Shown here: one piece after another, positions 1-6,090 of the stretch
Layout: every line of letters starts with the position of its first letter
How positions within the stretch are numbered: position 1 is the first letter of the stretch
NCBI GenBank assembly: GCA_002345425.1
Contig: DDWA01000029.1
Span: forward strand, 1-16,280
Length of the DNA stretch: 16,280 nt
Reading direction: 5' to 3'
From: Caryophanales bacterium UBA2298
GTDB taxonomy: Bacteria; Bacillota_I; Bacilli_A; Izemoplasmatales; Hujiaoplasmataceae
Position numbers and translations under genes: made by a program
Notes under the pieces: model-generated
Seen by the model: the letters and a program-made list of their open reading frames with translations, nothing else
What the model was told of the DNA's origin: nothing
The model's database searches: none

Positions 1-25
1 AAAAGCACAAAATATTTGTGCTTTT
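1..25. terminator. Intrinsic terminator hairpin, probably bidirectional
   Basis: A perfect 11-bp stem (1-11 with 15-25) closes a 3-base loop. Its outer pairs are A/T runs, so either strand reads as stem plus U-tract. It directly follows the stop codon of the minus-strand membrane gene at 26 and so ends the degV-padR-HAAS-Gx transcript. It may also end a plus-strand gene left of the window. Confidence 0.85.
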
Positions 26-535
26 TTAATTATAAGTTTTAATTGTTTCTGAGAAATTACCAATTACTCGTTTTGCTAGATAAGCAGTTATTAAACCGGT
101 TGGTACGCTTAATGCAATCATGTAAGGCAAGATATAGATCAAAGTTTCTGTGTTAGATACAACAATTGCGGCAGCGATTTGACCAACCATATGCATCAAG
201 GAACCAAAAACGGAAATACTGTAAATTGATAATTTCGTTTTCTTGATTAATATCATTGCTAGGATAGCAAGCATTCCTCCGGAAATACTAATCCAGAATG
301 AATTTGAAAATAATCCGCTGTAGATTAATGCCACAATCAAGATTCTGACAAAAACTACCAAGAAAGCATCTTTTTCTCCTAATGTCATTAGAATTATTAA
401 CGTAATAACATTAGCTAATCCTAATTTTACTCCAGGTACTAAAAAGATCATTCCAGAAATTGTTGATTCTAAAATTGATAACACAACACTTATTGAAATC
501 ATGATTGATATAAAAACTAATTTTCTTACTTTCAA
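26..535 (-). CDS. Gx transporter / heptaprenyl diphosphate synthase component I family membrane protein
   Basis: This is a 169-residue, very hydrophobic protein with about five membrane segments. The conserved family pieces are visible: an N-terminal helix with LES (22-24), the PGVKLGLAN motif (34-42), FVRIL (62-66), GGMLA (86-90) and GSLMHMVGQ (111-119). These match the family Pfam names Hpre_diP_synt_I, now often called Gx transporter and resembling ECF substrate-binding components. The old enzyme name is probably misleading, and the substrate is unknown. The start is TTG at 535, chosen because a GAGGG ribosome site lies six bases upstream and the next ATG is at codon 12, inside the first helix. 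It is the last gene of the operon, ten bases after the HAAS gene. No ECF energising module or polyprenyl synthase is nearby. The family call is confident; the function is not. Confidence 0.85.
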   Translation of the reverse strand: MKVRKLVFISIMISISVVLSILESTISGMIFLVPGVKLGLANVITLIILMTLGEKDAFLVVFVRILIVALIYSGLFSNSFWISISGGMLAILAMILIKKTKLSIYSISVFGSLMHMVGQIAAAIVVSNTETLIYILPYMIALSVPTGLITAYLAKRVIGNFSETIKTYN

Positions 536-545
536 AACAAACCCT

Positions 546-962
546 CTACTTTTTCACCGTCAAATACCTAAATAGCATTGTGATAGGCCAGAATAATAAA
601 GCAATTAAAATTACCACGAACCATAATATATTAGCAAAAAATTCAATAAATGTAAAGTTAATAAAAATGGCAATTCCACTGATAATTAAATATCCCCCTA
701 AAGAAAATAAAAACTTGTGTTTTCTTTTTGTGATTCTAGATTGTTTTTTATCTAGTTCTGGGTAAACTTTCAAAACATCATCAACATCACCGAATTCAGT
801 AATTGACTTATCAATGGCTTCGTCCAAAGGAGTTCCAGCTTCTACTAAATCATCAACTTTTTCTTCTAGACTAGTAGTAAGAATTTCGATAAGTTCTTTT
901 TTATCATCGTCGTTAAAGAAGTCTTTTAACAACTTGCTGACATAAGTTTTAATCTTATTCAT
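546..962 (-). CDS. HAAS / DUF1700-like membrane protein, partner of the PadR regulator
   Basis: This 138-residue protein has a soluble N-terminal part (about 1-70) and two membrane helices (about 84-102 and 106-131) ending in a short basic tail. The N-terminal part has the typical pattern of a Gly followed by DEAIDKSITEFGDVDDVL (47-64), seen in the HAAS or permease-prefix domains encoded next to PadR regulators. Such pairs are thought to couple a membrane-bound helical domain to the transcription factor; the mechanism is poorly known, so any role here is inference. The ATG at 962 overlaps the end of the padR gene by 8 bases and has AGGAG six bases upstream, indicating translational coupling. 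The UAG stop is the first part of the next gene's ribosome binding site. Confidence 0.8.
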   Translation of the reverse strand: MNKIKTYVSKLLKDFFNDDDKKELIEILTTSLEEKVDDLVEAGTPLDEAIDKSITEFGDVDDVLKVYPELDKKQSRITKRKHKFLFSLGGYLIISGIAIFINFTFIEFFANILWFVVILIALLFWPITMLFRYLTVKK

Positions 963-1287
963 CTTGGTCTCCTAACATATTAAACATAATAACTCTCAAA
1001 GTATTCCACTCTAAAAGCATTTCGCGGAAATAGGCTTTTCCTAAAGGAGTAACCTTGTAATATCGCCTTTTACCGCCAAATGTTTTTTCACCTAAATATG
1101 AAGAAATCAACTCTTTTTTTTCTAGTCTTTGTAACACGGCGTAAAGAGTTGCTTCTTTAATTTCAAACAAATTGTTTGTTCTGTCTTTAATCACGTTAAC
1201 GAGTTCATAACCGTACATATCTTTTTCAATTAACAATTTTAAAATAATAGTTTCGATATGACCACGTATAACATCACTGTTAATCAT
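955..1287 (-). CDS. PadR-family transcriptional regulator
   Basis: This 110-residue protein is a winged helix-turn-helix regulator of the short PadR type. Family marks are MYGYEL (24-29), the recognition-helix segment ATLYAVLQRLEKKELI (46-61), the wing GGKRRYYKVTPLGK (71-84), and a short C-terminal dimerisation helix (about 85-102). PadR proteins usually repress nearby membrane or efflux genes in response to small molecules. Here the neighbours are a HAAS membrane protein, which overlaps it, and a Gx-type membrane protein, so these are the likely targets or partners. It starts at ATG 1287 with AGGAG that begins inside the UAG stop of the upstream degV gene, so it depends at least partly on the degV promoter. 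No separate promoter is visible. Confidence 0.9.
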   Translation of the reverse strand: MINSDVIRGHIETIILKLLIEKDMYGYELVNVIKDRTNNLFEIKEATLYAVLQRLEKKELISSYLGEKTFGGKRRYYKVTPLGKAYFREMLLEWNTLRVIMFNMLGDQDE

Positions 1288-1298
1288 AAAGTGTGCTC

Positions 1299-2153
1299 CT
1301 ATTTTTTCAACATGTATCCTATTGTGATAGCTCCTGGCCCTGAATGAGCAGCAACTGCCGGAGCTAATAGATAATCTTTTATTTCGCCTAGTTCTGGTCT
1401 AAGACTGAAAACTTTTTCTCTGACATATTTAACTGTACTTGGATTATTAGCGTGGATAATAAAAGTTTCAGTATTTAATCCTTCAGTTTCTTCCAAATAC
1501 TTTTCGATAACTCTATCAACTGCTTTATTGAAAGTTCTGATTTTTTCAATACTTACAACAGCACCGTTCTTATCAATTTCTAATAGCGGTTTTATTTTGA
1601 GCATGTTAGCCATAAAGCCAGCTGCATTTGATAAACGACCGTTTTTAATTAAAAACTTTAAATCTTTAACTGCGAAATAGATTTTATTGTTATCACGAAT
1701 ATATTCTAAATCTTTAATGATTTCATCAATTGTTTTTCCTTGTTCATATCCTTCATGAGCTTTGAATATCATCGCACATTCGATATAACCAACAGATTTA
1801 GAATCAAAGACTCTAACATCAACACCCTCAACCATTTTAGCTGCCATCATAGCGTTCTCGTAAATACCGCTCATTTTTGAAGATATTGTCACAAATAATA
1901 CTGTGTCACAACCTTGATCTCTCAATTTTTCATAAGCTTCCAGCATTGTTCCGGTTGAAGCCATGGAAGTCCTAGGCAGAATAGTTGGATCTTTTTCAAT
2001 CATGTCATAAAATTCTGGAGCTGTTAACTCTTCATAATCGATAAATTCTTTATCTCCCATTATGACCATCGATCTGATGATGGTTACGTCAAAATCAAAA
2101 TCGAGATAATCGATTGATGAGTTGGTGCATACCATTAATCCTAATTTTTTCAT
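1299..2153 (-). CDS. degV: DegV family protein (FakB-like fatty-acid-binding protein)
   Basis: At 284 residues this is the usual DegV length. Motifs run in family order: an N-terminal strand ending in NSSID (11-15), RTSMASTG (61-68), TISSKMSGIYE (89-99), VKDLKFLIKNGRLS (162-175), LKIKPLLE (185-192), and the closing GPGAITIGY (272-280) after AHS. In characterised FakB proteins these regions hold a fatty acid and present its carboxylate to the kinase FakA, feeding external fatty acids into phospholipid synthesis. That role is family knowledge; no FakA-like gene is in this window. It differs from the second DegV (9939-10820) in lacking the canonical TDSCVDLP start and the LRRGGRLS form of the central motif, so the two probably differ in ligand. 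It heads the operon with padR, downstream of a consensus promoter, with an AAAGGGGGA ribosome site. Confidence 0.92.
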   Translation of the reverse strand: MKKLGLMVCTNSSIDYLDFDFDVTIIRSMVIMGDKEFIDYEELTAPEFYDMIEKDPTILPRTSMASTGTMLEAYEKLRDQGCDTVLFVTISSKMSGIYENAMMAAKMVEGVDVRVFDSKSVGYIECAMIFKAHEGYEQGKTIDEIIKDLEYIRDNNKIYFAVKDLKFLIKNGRLSNAAGFMANMLKIKPLLEIDKNGAVVSIEKIRTFNKAVDRVIEKYLEETEGLNTETFIIHANNPSTVKYVREKVFSLRPELGEIKDYLLAPAVAAHSGPGAITIGYMLKK

Positions 2154-2181
2154 TTATAATCCCCCTTTAGGTTACTATTTA

Positions 2182-2209
2182 ATTATAATCTAAATAGGTA
2201 ATTTGTCAA
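2182..2209 (-). promoter_or_regulatory. Consensus promoter for the degV-padR operon
   Basis: On the minus strand a perfect TTGACA (2209-2204) is separated by 16 bases from a perfect TATAAT (2187-2182). Transcription would start near 2175, leaving a leader of about 22 bases before the degV ATG at 2153. The -35 box begins only about 20 bases after the stop of the helicase gene, with no terminator between them, so helicase transcripts may run into this operon. Confidence 0.85.
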
Positions 2210-2228
2210 TATAATGGCGGAATTATTA

Positions 2229-3809
2229 CTATCTTCTGCCTTTTTTTGAAATAGATAACATAACTCTCTTACCTTTCAATTTTTTATTCTTACAATTGCT
2301 AAGAATAGCTGTAGCATATTTCTTGTCAACAGAGAAGAACGAAAAGGAAGATAAAATAGCGATATCTTGAATATCTCTAGAGTTAATTTTAACACTTGAA
2401 CCGACAAAATCCAAAATGTCAGAGACTGTTAGACTTAAGTCTTTTCCGAGGTTAATATGGAATCTTACTTGATCTTGTTTATTTCTTGAAGTATCAGCTG
2501 TGTTAAAACTCTCATTGATATCATCAATATTATGATGATTGGTTTCTAATGCATTTAATTTTTTAATTAAGGCAGCGATGATTTCATCTTCTTTAAGATT
2601 TTCACCCATCAATTGATTTAAAACTGTGTATTCTTTTTCTAAAGATTCGTTGTTGATAATGTATTTAATTTCATCGATGAATTTTTCGCTTTTAACATCT
2701 ATTACTTTTTCGTATGTTGGAATATTACGCTTCTTAATCTTAGAATTAGATAATCTTTCAATCTCTGCTATTTTCCTTACTTCACCTTTTGAAACTAAAG
2801 TAAATGAATAACCGACATTACCGATTCTTCCAGTTCTACCGATACGGTGAATATAGTATTCTGCTTTTTCCGGTACATCATAATTGAAAACGGCTTCTAC
2901 CCGTTTAATATCTAAACCTCTAGCTGCAACGTCAGTCGCAACTAAAACTTCAATAACACCGTTATGAAACTTGTTTAAGACATCTAAACGAGTCGTTTGC
3001 GGTAAATCACCATGTATTTTATCGCAGTTAATCTTACGATCGATTAATTCTTGGGTTAGTTTATCGACTTGTAATTTGGTATTACAAAAAATCAAAGCTA
3101 AAGTCGGTCGGTAAATATTTAACAAACGATAAATTGCTTCGGTCTTGTTTTCTTTTTTAACTTTGTAATAGTATTGTGAAATATCTTGGTTAGTCAAATC
3201 AGCGCCTACAGAAGTTACGAGTTCTGGATTAACTAAATACTTCTGTGCTAAATCAACAATTCTTTTTGGCATTGTTGCTGAAAACATTAAAGTTTGTCTT
3301 TCAGCCGGTGTAAATTCAAAGATTGTTTCAATGTCTTCGATAAAACCCATTTTCAACATCTCATCAGCTTCATCAAGAACTAAATATTTTATCTTGGAAA
3401 AATCCATCGTTTTACGTTTTAAATGATCGATTATTCTTCCCGGTGTGCCGATAATAATCTGTGGTTTTTTCCTTAACTCTTGAAATTGTCTTGTAATAAT
3501 TTCTCCACCATAAACATTGACCATTCTACAGTTGTCAATGTACTTGGAAATATTAGAAAGTTCTGCCTTGATTTGGACAGAAAGTTCTCTGGTTGGAGTT
3601 ATGATTAATGCTTGAATATCATTGCTGGTAAAGTCAATCATTTCCAATAAAGGAATACCAAATGCAGCGGTTTTCCCTGTTCCTGTATGAGAATTTCCAA
3701 TTACATCTTTTCCCATTAATAATAAAGGAATTGTCTGTTCTTGGATTGGCGTTAAATTGACAAAACCCATTTCGGTTATTGCTTGTTGTATTTCATTTTT
3801 AATTTTCAT
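2229..3809 (-). CDS. DEAD-box ATP-dependent RNA helicase with DbpA-type RNA-binding domain
   Basis: This 526-residue protein has the full DEAD-box core: Q motif (F16 to Q23), motif I SHTGTGKT (40-47), Ia PTRELS (72-77), GG at 101-102, TPGR (122-125), II DEAD (146-149), III SAT (177-179), V ATDVAARGLD (291-300) and VI HRIGRTGR (321-328). A linker leads to a C-terminal domain of about 80 residues (about 446-525) starting QVRFHINLGK, with the fold pattern of the DbpA RNA-binding domain, ending in a basic KKGRR. Relatives are CsdA/DeaD and DbpA/YxiN, which remodel RNA during ribosome assembly, decay or cold adaptation; which one applies here cannot be told. Motif I has His41 where Gln is common. 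It starts at ATG 3809 with AAGAGGA upstream. Only 21 bases separate it from a terminator hairpin that ends the ribosomal-protein operon. Confidence 0.95.
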   Translation of the reverse strand: MKIKNEIQQAITEMGFVNLTPIQEQTIPLLLMGKDVIGNSHTGTGKTAAFGIPLLEMIDFTSNDIQALIITPTRELSVQIKAELSNISKYIDNCRMVNVYGGEIITRQFQELRKKPQIIIGTPGRIIDHLKRKTMDFSKIKYLVLDEADEMLKMGFIEDIETIFEFTPAERQTLMFSATMPKRIVDLAQKYLVNPELVTSVGADLTNQDISQYYYKVKKENKTEAIYRLLNIYRPTLALIFCNTKLQVDKLTQELIDRKINCDKIHGDLPQTTRLDVLNKFHNGVIEVLVATDVAARGLDIKRVEAVFNYDVPEKAEYYIHRIGRTGRIGNVGYSFTLVSKGEVRKIAEIERLSNSKIKKRNIPTYEKVIDVKSEKFIDEIKYIINNESLEKEYTVLNQLMGENLKEDEIIAALIKKLNALETNHHNIDDINESFNTADTSRNKQDQVRFHINLGKDLSLTVSDILDFVGSSVKINSRDIQDIAILSSFSFFSVDKKYATAILSNCKNKKLKGKRVMLSISKKGRR

Positions 3810-3827
3810 TTTTTCCTCTTATCCTTG

Positions 3828-3856
3828 AAAAAAAATCAACTATTTAGTTGATTTTT
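3828..3856 (-). terminator. Intrinsic terminator after the rpsP-khpA-DUF523 operon, inside the helicase leader
   Basis: A near-perfect palindrome at 3831-3856 can form a stem of 10 to 12 bp with a 2- to 6-base loop. On the minus strand it is followed by eight U residues (3835-3828). The last base of the DUF523 stop codon is inside the stem. Because the helicase starts at 3809, its transcript must either read through this hairpin or begin in the few bases after it. Confidence 0.85.
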
Positions 3857-4281
3857 TAAGTCTCTAAATCTATTATTTTAATTCCATTTTCTTTAAGGTA
3901 TCTTGCAGTGACACCTTGACCTCTAATCCGCTTGCCGGTAAAACTGCCATCATAGATATTTTTATATCCGCAAGATGGTGAGCCGTCTTTAAGAATAACG
4001 CATTGACAATTTGTATTGCGCATAATTTCTAAAGCTTTTTTAGCTCCTGATATAAAATTATCAGTAACATCCAATCCAGATTTGTTAATTACTGATCCAT
4101 CATTTTGGATTTCGCTTGATAATCTTGGAGTTGTTAATCCGCCTAATTCTTCTGGACAGATTAAGATGACTTCTTTTCCTTGAAGATAATCTATAACTTT
4201 GAAGTTAAGATTATTCTTACCGTTGTATTTACAATTAACTCCAATTAAACAAGCACTGACAGCGATTAGTTTATTTTCCAT
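3856..4281 (-). CDS. DUF523 family protein
   Basis: This is a conserved small protein of 141 residues with all family marks: VSACLIGVNCKYNG (8-21), CPEELGGLTTPR (42-53), LKDGSPSCG (97-105) and GQGVTA (121-126). The conserved cysteines (C11, C17, C42, C94, C104) suggest metal or thiol chemistry, but no biochemical function is established for the family as far as I know. The start is placed at ATG 4281, one base after the khpA stop codon, suggesting termination-reinitiation. A TTG nine bases upstream (4290) is also in frame, but neither codon has a clear ribosome binding site, and the ATG fits the family N-terminus better. It is co-transcribed with rpsP and khpA, an unusual partner in the position where rimM-trmD are often found. 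Confidence 0.85.
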   Translation of the reverse strand: MENKLIAVSACLIGVNCKYNGKNNLNFKVIDYLQGKEVILICPEELGGLTTPRLSSEIQNDGSVINKSGLDVTDNFISGAKKALEIMRNTNCQCVILKDGSPSCGYKNIYDGSFTGKRIRGQGVTARYLKENGIKIIDLET

Positions 4282-4282
4282 T

Positions 4283-4534
4283 TTATTCAAAAGAATCGAT
4301 ATCGATTTTTACTCTTTTACCTTGTCTAGACGCAGCAGCATAAGCAATGGTTCTTATCGCATTGGCGATTTTTCCACCTTTACCAATTACTCTACCTAAG
4401 TCTCCTTGGTTTACTAGCACTTGGATTGTGATAGAATTTTCATCTTCAGAAAATTTCTTAACCAACAAATCTTCTGGATGAATAACCAATGGCGTCACTA
4501 AGTCAAATACTAGTTTTTCAAAATTAACAGCCAT
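4283..4534 (-). CDS. khpA: KH domain RNA-binding protein KhpA
   Basis: This 83-residue protein is a single KH domain of the bacterial KhpA (YlqC) type. The GxxG loop is GKGG (51-54), framed by GRVIGKGGKIANAIRTIA (47-64), and the N-terminal helix ends in HPEDL (19-23). In Gram-positive bacteria KhpA pairs with KhpB/EloR to bind RNA and influences cell elongation and division; this is family knowledge, and khpB is not in the window. It follows rpsP, its usual neighbour in Bacillota, by 12 bases. The ribosome site AGAAGG is made partly from the UAG stop of rpsP, so translation is likely coupled. Its own stop is one base before the next ATG. Confidence 0.93.
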   Translation of the reverse strand: MAVNFEKLVFDLVTPLVIHPEDLLVKKFSEDENSITIQVLVNQGDLGRVIGKGGKIANAIRTIAYAAASRQGKRVKIDIDSFE

Positions 4535-4546
4535 TATAATAACCTT

Positions 4547-4816
4547 CTACTTACTATTCTTTTCAGATAGAAATTCGCTCATTATTCCGGCTTTTTTGAA
4601 TAAACTTTTTACAGTGTCAGTTGGTTGAGCACCTGCGTGTAACCATTTTTTAGCCAATTCGTTATTGATTTCAAAAGATTCTGGTTGTTTTGTAGGTTCG
4701 TAAGTCCCAACAATTTCCAAATATCTTCCATCTCTAGTTTTTCTGGCATCCGCAGCTACGATGCGGTAAAAAGGTCTTTTAGTCGTCCCAAATCTTTGTA
4801 ATCTTAATTTTACCAT
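4547..4816 (-). CDS. rpsP: 30S ribosomal protein S16
   Basis: The 89-residue length is normal for S16. The diagnostic N-terminus MVKLRLQRFGTTKRPFYRI and the downstream VAADARKTRDGRYLE and GTYEP segments are intact, followed by the helical WLHAGAQPTDTVKSLFKKAGI region. S16 is an assembly protein of the small ribosomal subunit that binds 16S rRNA. The start ATG at 4816 has a perfect AAGGAGG (4827-4833) ten bases upstream. The gene is first in its operon behind an extremely strong predicted promoter. The common order rpsP-khpA is kept, but rimM, trmD and rplS do not follow; a DUF523 gene does. It ends with UAG, which overlaps the khpA ribosome site. Confidence 0.98.
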   Translation of the reverse strand: MVKLRLQRFGTTKRPFYRIVAADARKTRDGRYLEIVGTYEPTKQPESFEINNELAKKWLHAGAQPTDTVKSLFKKAGIMSEFLSEKNSK

Positions 4817-4850
4817 AATATATCATCCTCCTTGTTAATTTCCGGGTTAA

Positions 4851-4879
4851 ATTATAACAAAAAAAATATAGCCTGTCAA
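4851..4879 (-). promoter_or_regulatory. Very strong promoter for rpsP
   Basis: On the minus strand a perfect TTGACA (4879-4874), a 17-base spacer and a perfect extended -10 (TGT followed by TATAAT, 4856-4851) make an ideal housekeeping promoter. The expected start near 4844 leaves a leader of about 28 bases to the S16 ATG. The -35 box is inside the 3' arm of the ylbG terminator, and the U-tract of that terminator fills the spacer. Confidence 0.9.
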
Positions 4880-4905
4880 GTGTTTTTTATTGACAGACTA
4901 TAATA
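4862..4905 (-). terminator. Intrinsic terminator of ylbG
   Basis: Arms TATAGTCTGTCAA and TTGACAGGCTATA (minus strand) form a 13-bp stem around a loop of about 10 bases, followed by a run of eight or more U. One pair is U-G on the minus strand but a C-A mismatch on the plus strand, so the structure is built for minus-strand transcripts. It lies just downstream of the ylbG stop at 4909. Confidence 0.8.
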
Positions 4906-4908
4906 TTT

Positions 4909-5139
4909 TTAAATTGTGAAATTTATTGCTTCCATTTCTTGTTTTGAAGCTTCAATTTTTTTTACTAAACGATGATTTTTTAGACTATTATATACTTCAT
5001 CATACTTGTCTTCGTCGATATAACCAGTTAAGTATCTCAAAGCGTCGCTAATGTATGTTACATTTATTCCTAATTCTTTTATTCTGTTTACAATCTTCTT
5101 GTGTCGAAAATAAACAATGATTCCTTTTCTCTTAATCAT
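4909..5139 (-). CDS. ylbG: YlbG family protein (UPF0298 / DUF2129)
   Basis: This 76-residue protein matches the YlbG family, with its characteristic start RKGIIVYFRHKK, then LGINVTYISDALRYLTGYID and the VKKIEASK segment near the C-terminus. The family is widespread in Bacillota and has no firmly assigned function that I know of. The start is ATG 5139, not the in-frame TTG at 5154: the ribosome site AGAGG lies between those two codons, five bases before the ATG. B. subtilis YlbG is somewhat longer, so this is a compact version. The gene stands alone with its own promoter (5173-5200) and terminator, divergent from def. Confidence 0.88.
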   Translation of the reverse strand: MIKRKGIIVYFRHKKIVNRIKELGINVTYISDALRYLTGYIDEDKYDEVYNSLKNHRLVKKIEASKQEMEAINFTI

Positions 5140-5172
5140 ATTAACCTCTAACAATCTTTATTATACTTTTTA

Positions 5173-5200
5173 ATTATAACACATAACATTTAAAAATCAA
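5173..5200 (-). promoter_or_regulatory. Promoter for ylbG
   Basis: On the minus strand, TTGATT (5200-5195) is followed after 16 bases by a perfect TATAAT (5178-5173) preceded by TGT, an extended -10. The leader to ATG 5139 would be about 27 bases. It is divergent from the def promoter, 45 bases away. Confidence 0.7.
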
Positions 5201-5240
5201 AAGCTTAAAGTCTATTATTCTTTATTTTTTAAGCTGCTAA

Positions 5241-5249
5241 TGATATAAT
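5241..5249 (+). promoter_or_regulatory. Extended -10 promoter for def
   Basis: TGATATAAT is a perfect extended -10 element. The region 17 bases upstream (5221-5226, TTTATT) is a poor -35. Transcription would begin near 5256, so the leader is only about nine bases and consists almost wholly of the ribosome site GGTGAT (5256-5261). Confidence 0.65.
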
Positions 5250-5264
5250 AATTTTGGTGATATT

Positions 5265-5846
5265 ATGTTATTAAACAAAGATATAATTATGGACGGGCAC
5301 CCAACTTTAAGACTGAGAGCGAAGTTAGTTGATCTACCATTAATAAAAGAAAATCTAAATACTTTAAGAGAGATGATGGAGTATATTGAAAACTCGCAAG
5401 ACGAAGAAATGGTCGAAAAATATAGTTTAAGACCATCTGTCGGATTAGCGGCTCCACAAATCAATAAATCATTAAAAATGTTTTGCATGAAAACTTTTGA
5501 TGAATTTCATGAAGTAATACATCAATATGCGGTAGTTAACCCTAAGATTATCTCTTATTCTGAAACTCTTACATATCTTCCTGGCGGAGAAGGTTGCTTA
5601 TCAGTAGATGAGGAAACTACAGGACTAGTTAAAAGACATAAAAAGATTAAAGCTAGAGTTAATCTTGTAGATTTAAAAACTGGAGAAACTAAAGAAACTA
5701 CTTTAAAGTTATCAGGGTATCCAGGAATAGTCTTTCAACATGAATATGATCATTTGCTGGGAATATTATTCATTGACAAAATGTCTGAAAGTCTAGATGG
5801 TATTGAACCAGTTCATTTTCAATTTGATGAAGAAGAAAAGTTGTGA
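5265..5846 (+). CDS. def: Peptide deformylase
   Basis: This metalloenzyme removes the formyl group from the N-terminal methionine of new proteins. All three catalytic motifs are present: VGLAAPQI (59-66), EGCLS (109-113, metal ligand C111) and QHEYDH (158-163, metal ligands H159 and H163, catalytic E160). At 193 residues, with an insertion between the N-terminal helix and motif 1 (about 43-56), it resembles the type 2 deformylases of Gram-positive bacteria rather than the shorter E. coli type. The start ATG has a GGTGAT ribosome site four to nine bases upstream. The gene is monocistronic: an extended -10 promoter precedes it and its stop codon is inside a terminator stem. The usual partner fmt is absent from the window. 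Confidence 0.97.
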   Translation: MLLNKDIIMDGHPTLRLRAKLVDLPLIKENLNTLREMMEYIENSQDEEMVEKYSLRPSVGLAAPQINKSLKMFCMKTFDEFHEVIHQYAVVNPKIISYSETLTYLPGGEGCLSVDEETTGLVKRHKKIKARVNLVDLKTGETKETTLKLSGYPGIVFQHEYDHLLGILFIDKMSESLDGIEPVHFQFDEEEKL

Positions 5847-5864
5847 AAAATCACAACTTTTTTT
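5837..5864 (+). terminator. Intrinsic terminator of def
   Basis: A perfect 10-bp stem (5837-5846 with 5851-5860) with an AAAA loop is followed by seven T. The def stop codon forms the top of the left arm. It also marks the end of homology of the neighbouring glf remnant. Confidence 0.9.
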
Positions 5865-6036
5865 ATTTATTCAATTCTTCTTGATTATCAAAATAATCAG
5901 TATTTAGTTTTACTTCAATCCCTTCAAGCATTTTTTTAACTAAAGCAGTATATCCTTCGGAGGGAATTTCTTGATAAAGATTATTAAAGTAATTGTTATC
6001 GTAAGTGAATCTTACCGGTAATCTTTTTATTATGCT
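5863..6036 (-). pseudogene. glf: Remnant of UDP-galactopyranose mutase (internal fragment)
   Basis: The 226-base gap between def and the glycoside hydrolase contains an open minus-strand frame of 57 codons with no start codon at its beginning. It reads SIIKRLPVRFTYDNNYFNN, then LYQEIPSEGYT and MLEGIEVKLNTDYFDN. From memory this is the central segment of bacterial UDP-galactopyranose mutase (Glf), where IIKRLPVRFTYDNNYF, a YQGIP-like motif, GYT and a GIEV-LNTDY stretch follow in this order. Glf is about 370 residues, so only about one sixth remains; the FAD-binding N-terminus and the C-terminus are missing. An in-frame stop lies upstream near 6052, and the frame ends at the def terminator. It is therefore a decayed fragment, not a gene. 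Glf makes UDP-galactofuranose for surface glycans, so an ancestor of this strain probably had that pathway here. The identification rests on recognition, not on a search. Confidence 0.75.
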
Positions 6037-6041
6037 ATAAT
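6033..6041 (+). promoter_or_regulatory. Extended -10 promoter for the glycoside hydrolase gene
   Basis: TGCTATAAT is a perfect extended -10. The best -35 candidate is a weak TTACCG (6012-6017) at 18 bases, inside the glf remnant. The start near 6048 falls in a palindrome. The leader is about 43 bases and carries the ribosome site AGAAGGT (6078-6084) before ATG 6091. Confidence 0.65.
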
Positions 6042-6052
6042 TGATATATCAA
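6041..6052. promoter_or_regulatory. Palindrome at the hydrolase transcription start, possible operator
   Basis: TTGATATATCAA is a perfect 12-bp palindrome that begins on the last base of the -10 box and covers the expected start site. A repressor bound here would block the promoter. No regulator gene is adjacent. An AT-rich palindrome of this length can also occur by chance. Confidence 0.4.
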
Positions 6053-6090
6053 AATGTCGAACAAAACAATTCAAAAAGAAGGTATTATAT

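Noticed and set aside
4199..4399. 66-codon plus-strand frame across DUF523 and khpA
   Set aside because: Antisense to two confident genes, no recognisable protein features; a by-product of their codon use.
6013..6020. Palindrome TACCGGTA upstream of the GH3 promoter
   Set aside because: It falls inside the glf remnant and is explained by the codons for Leu-Pro-Val.
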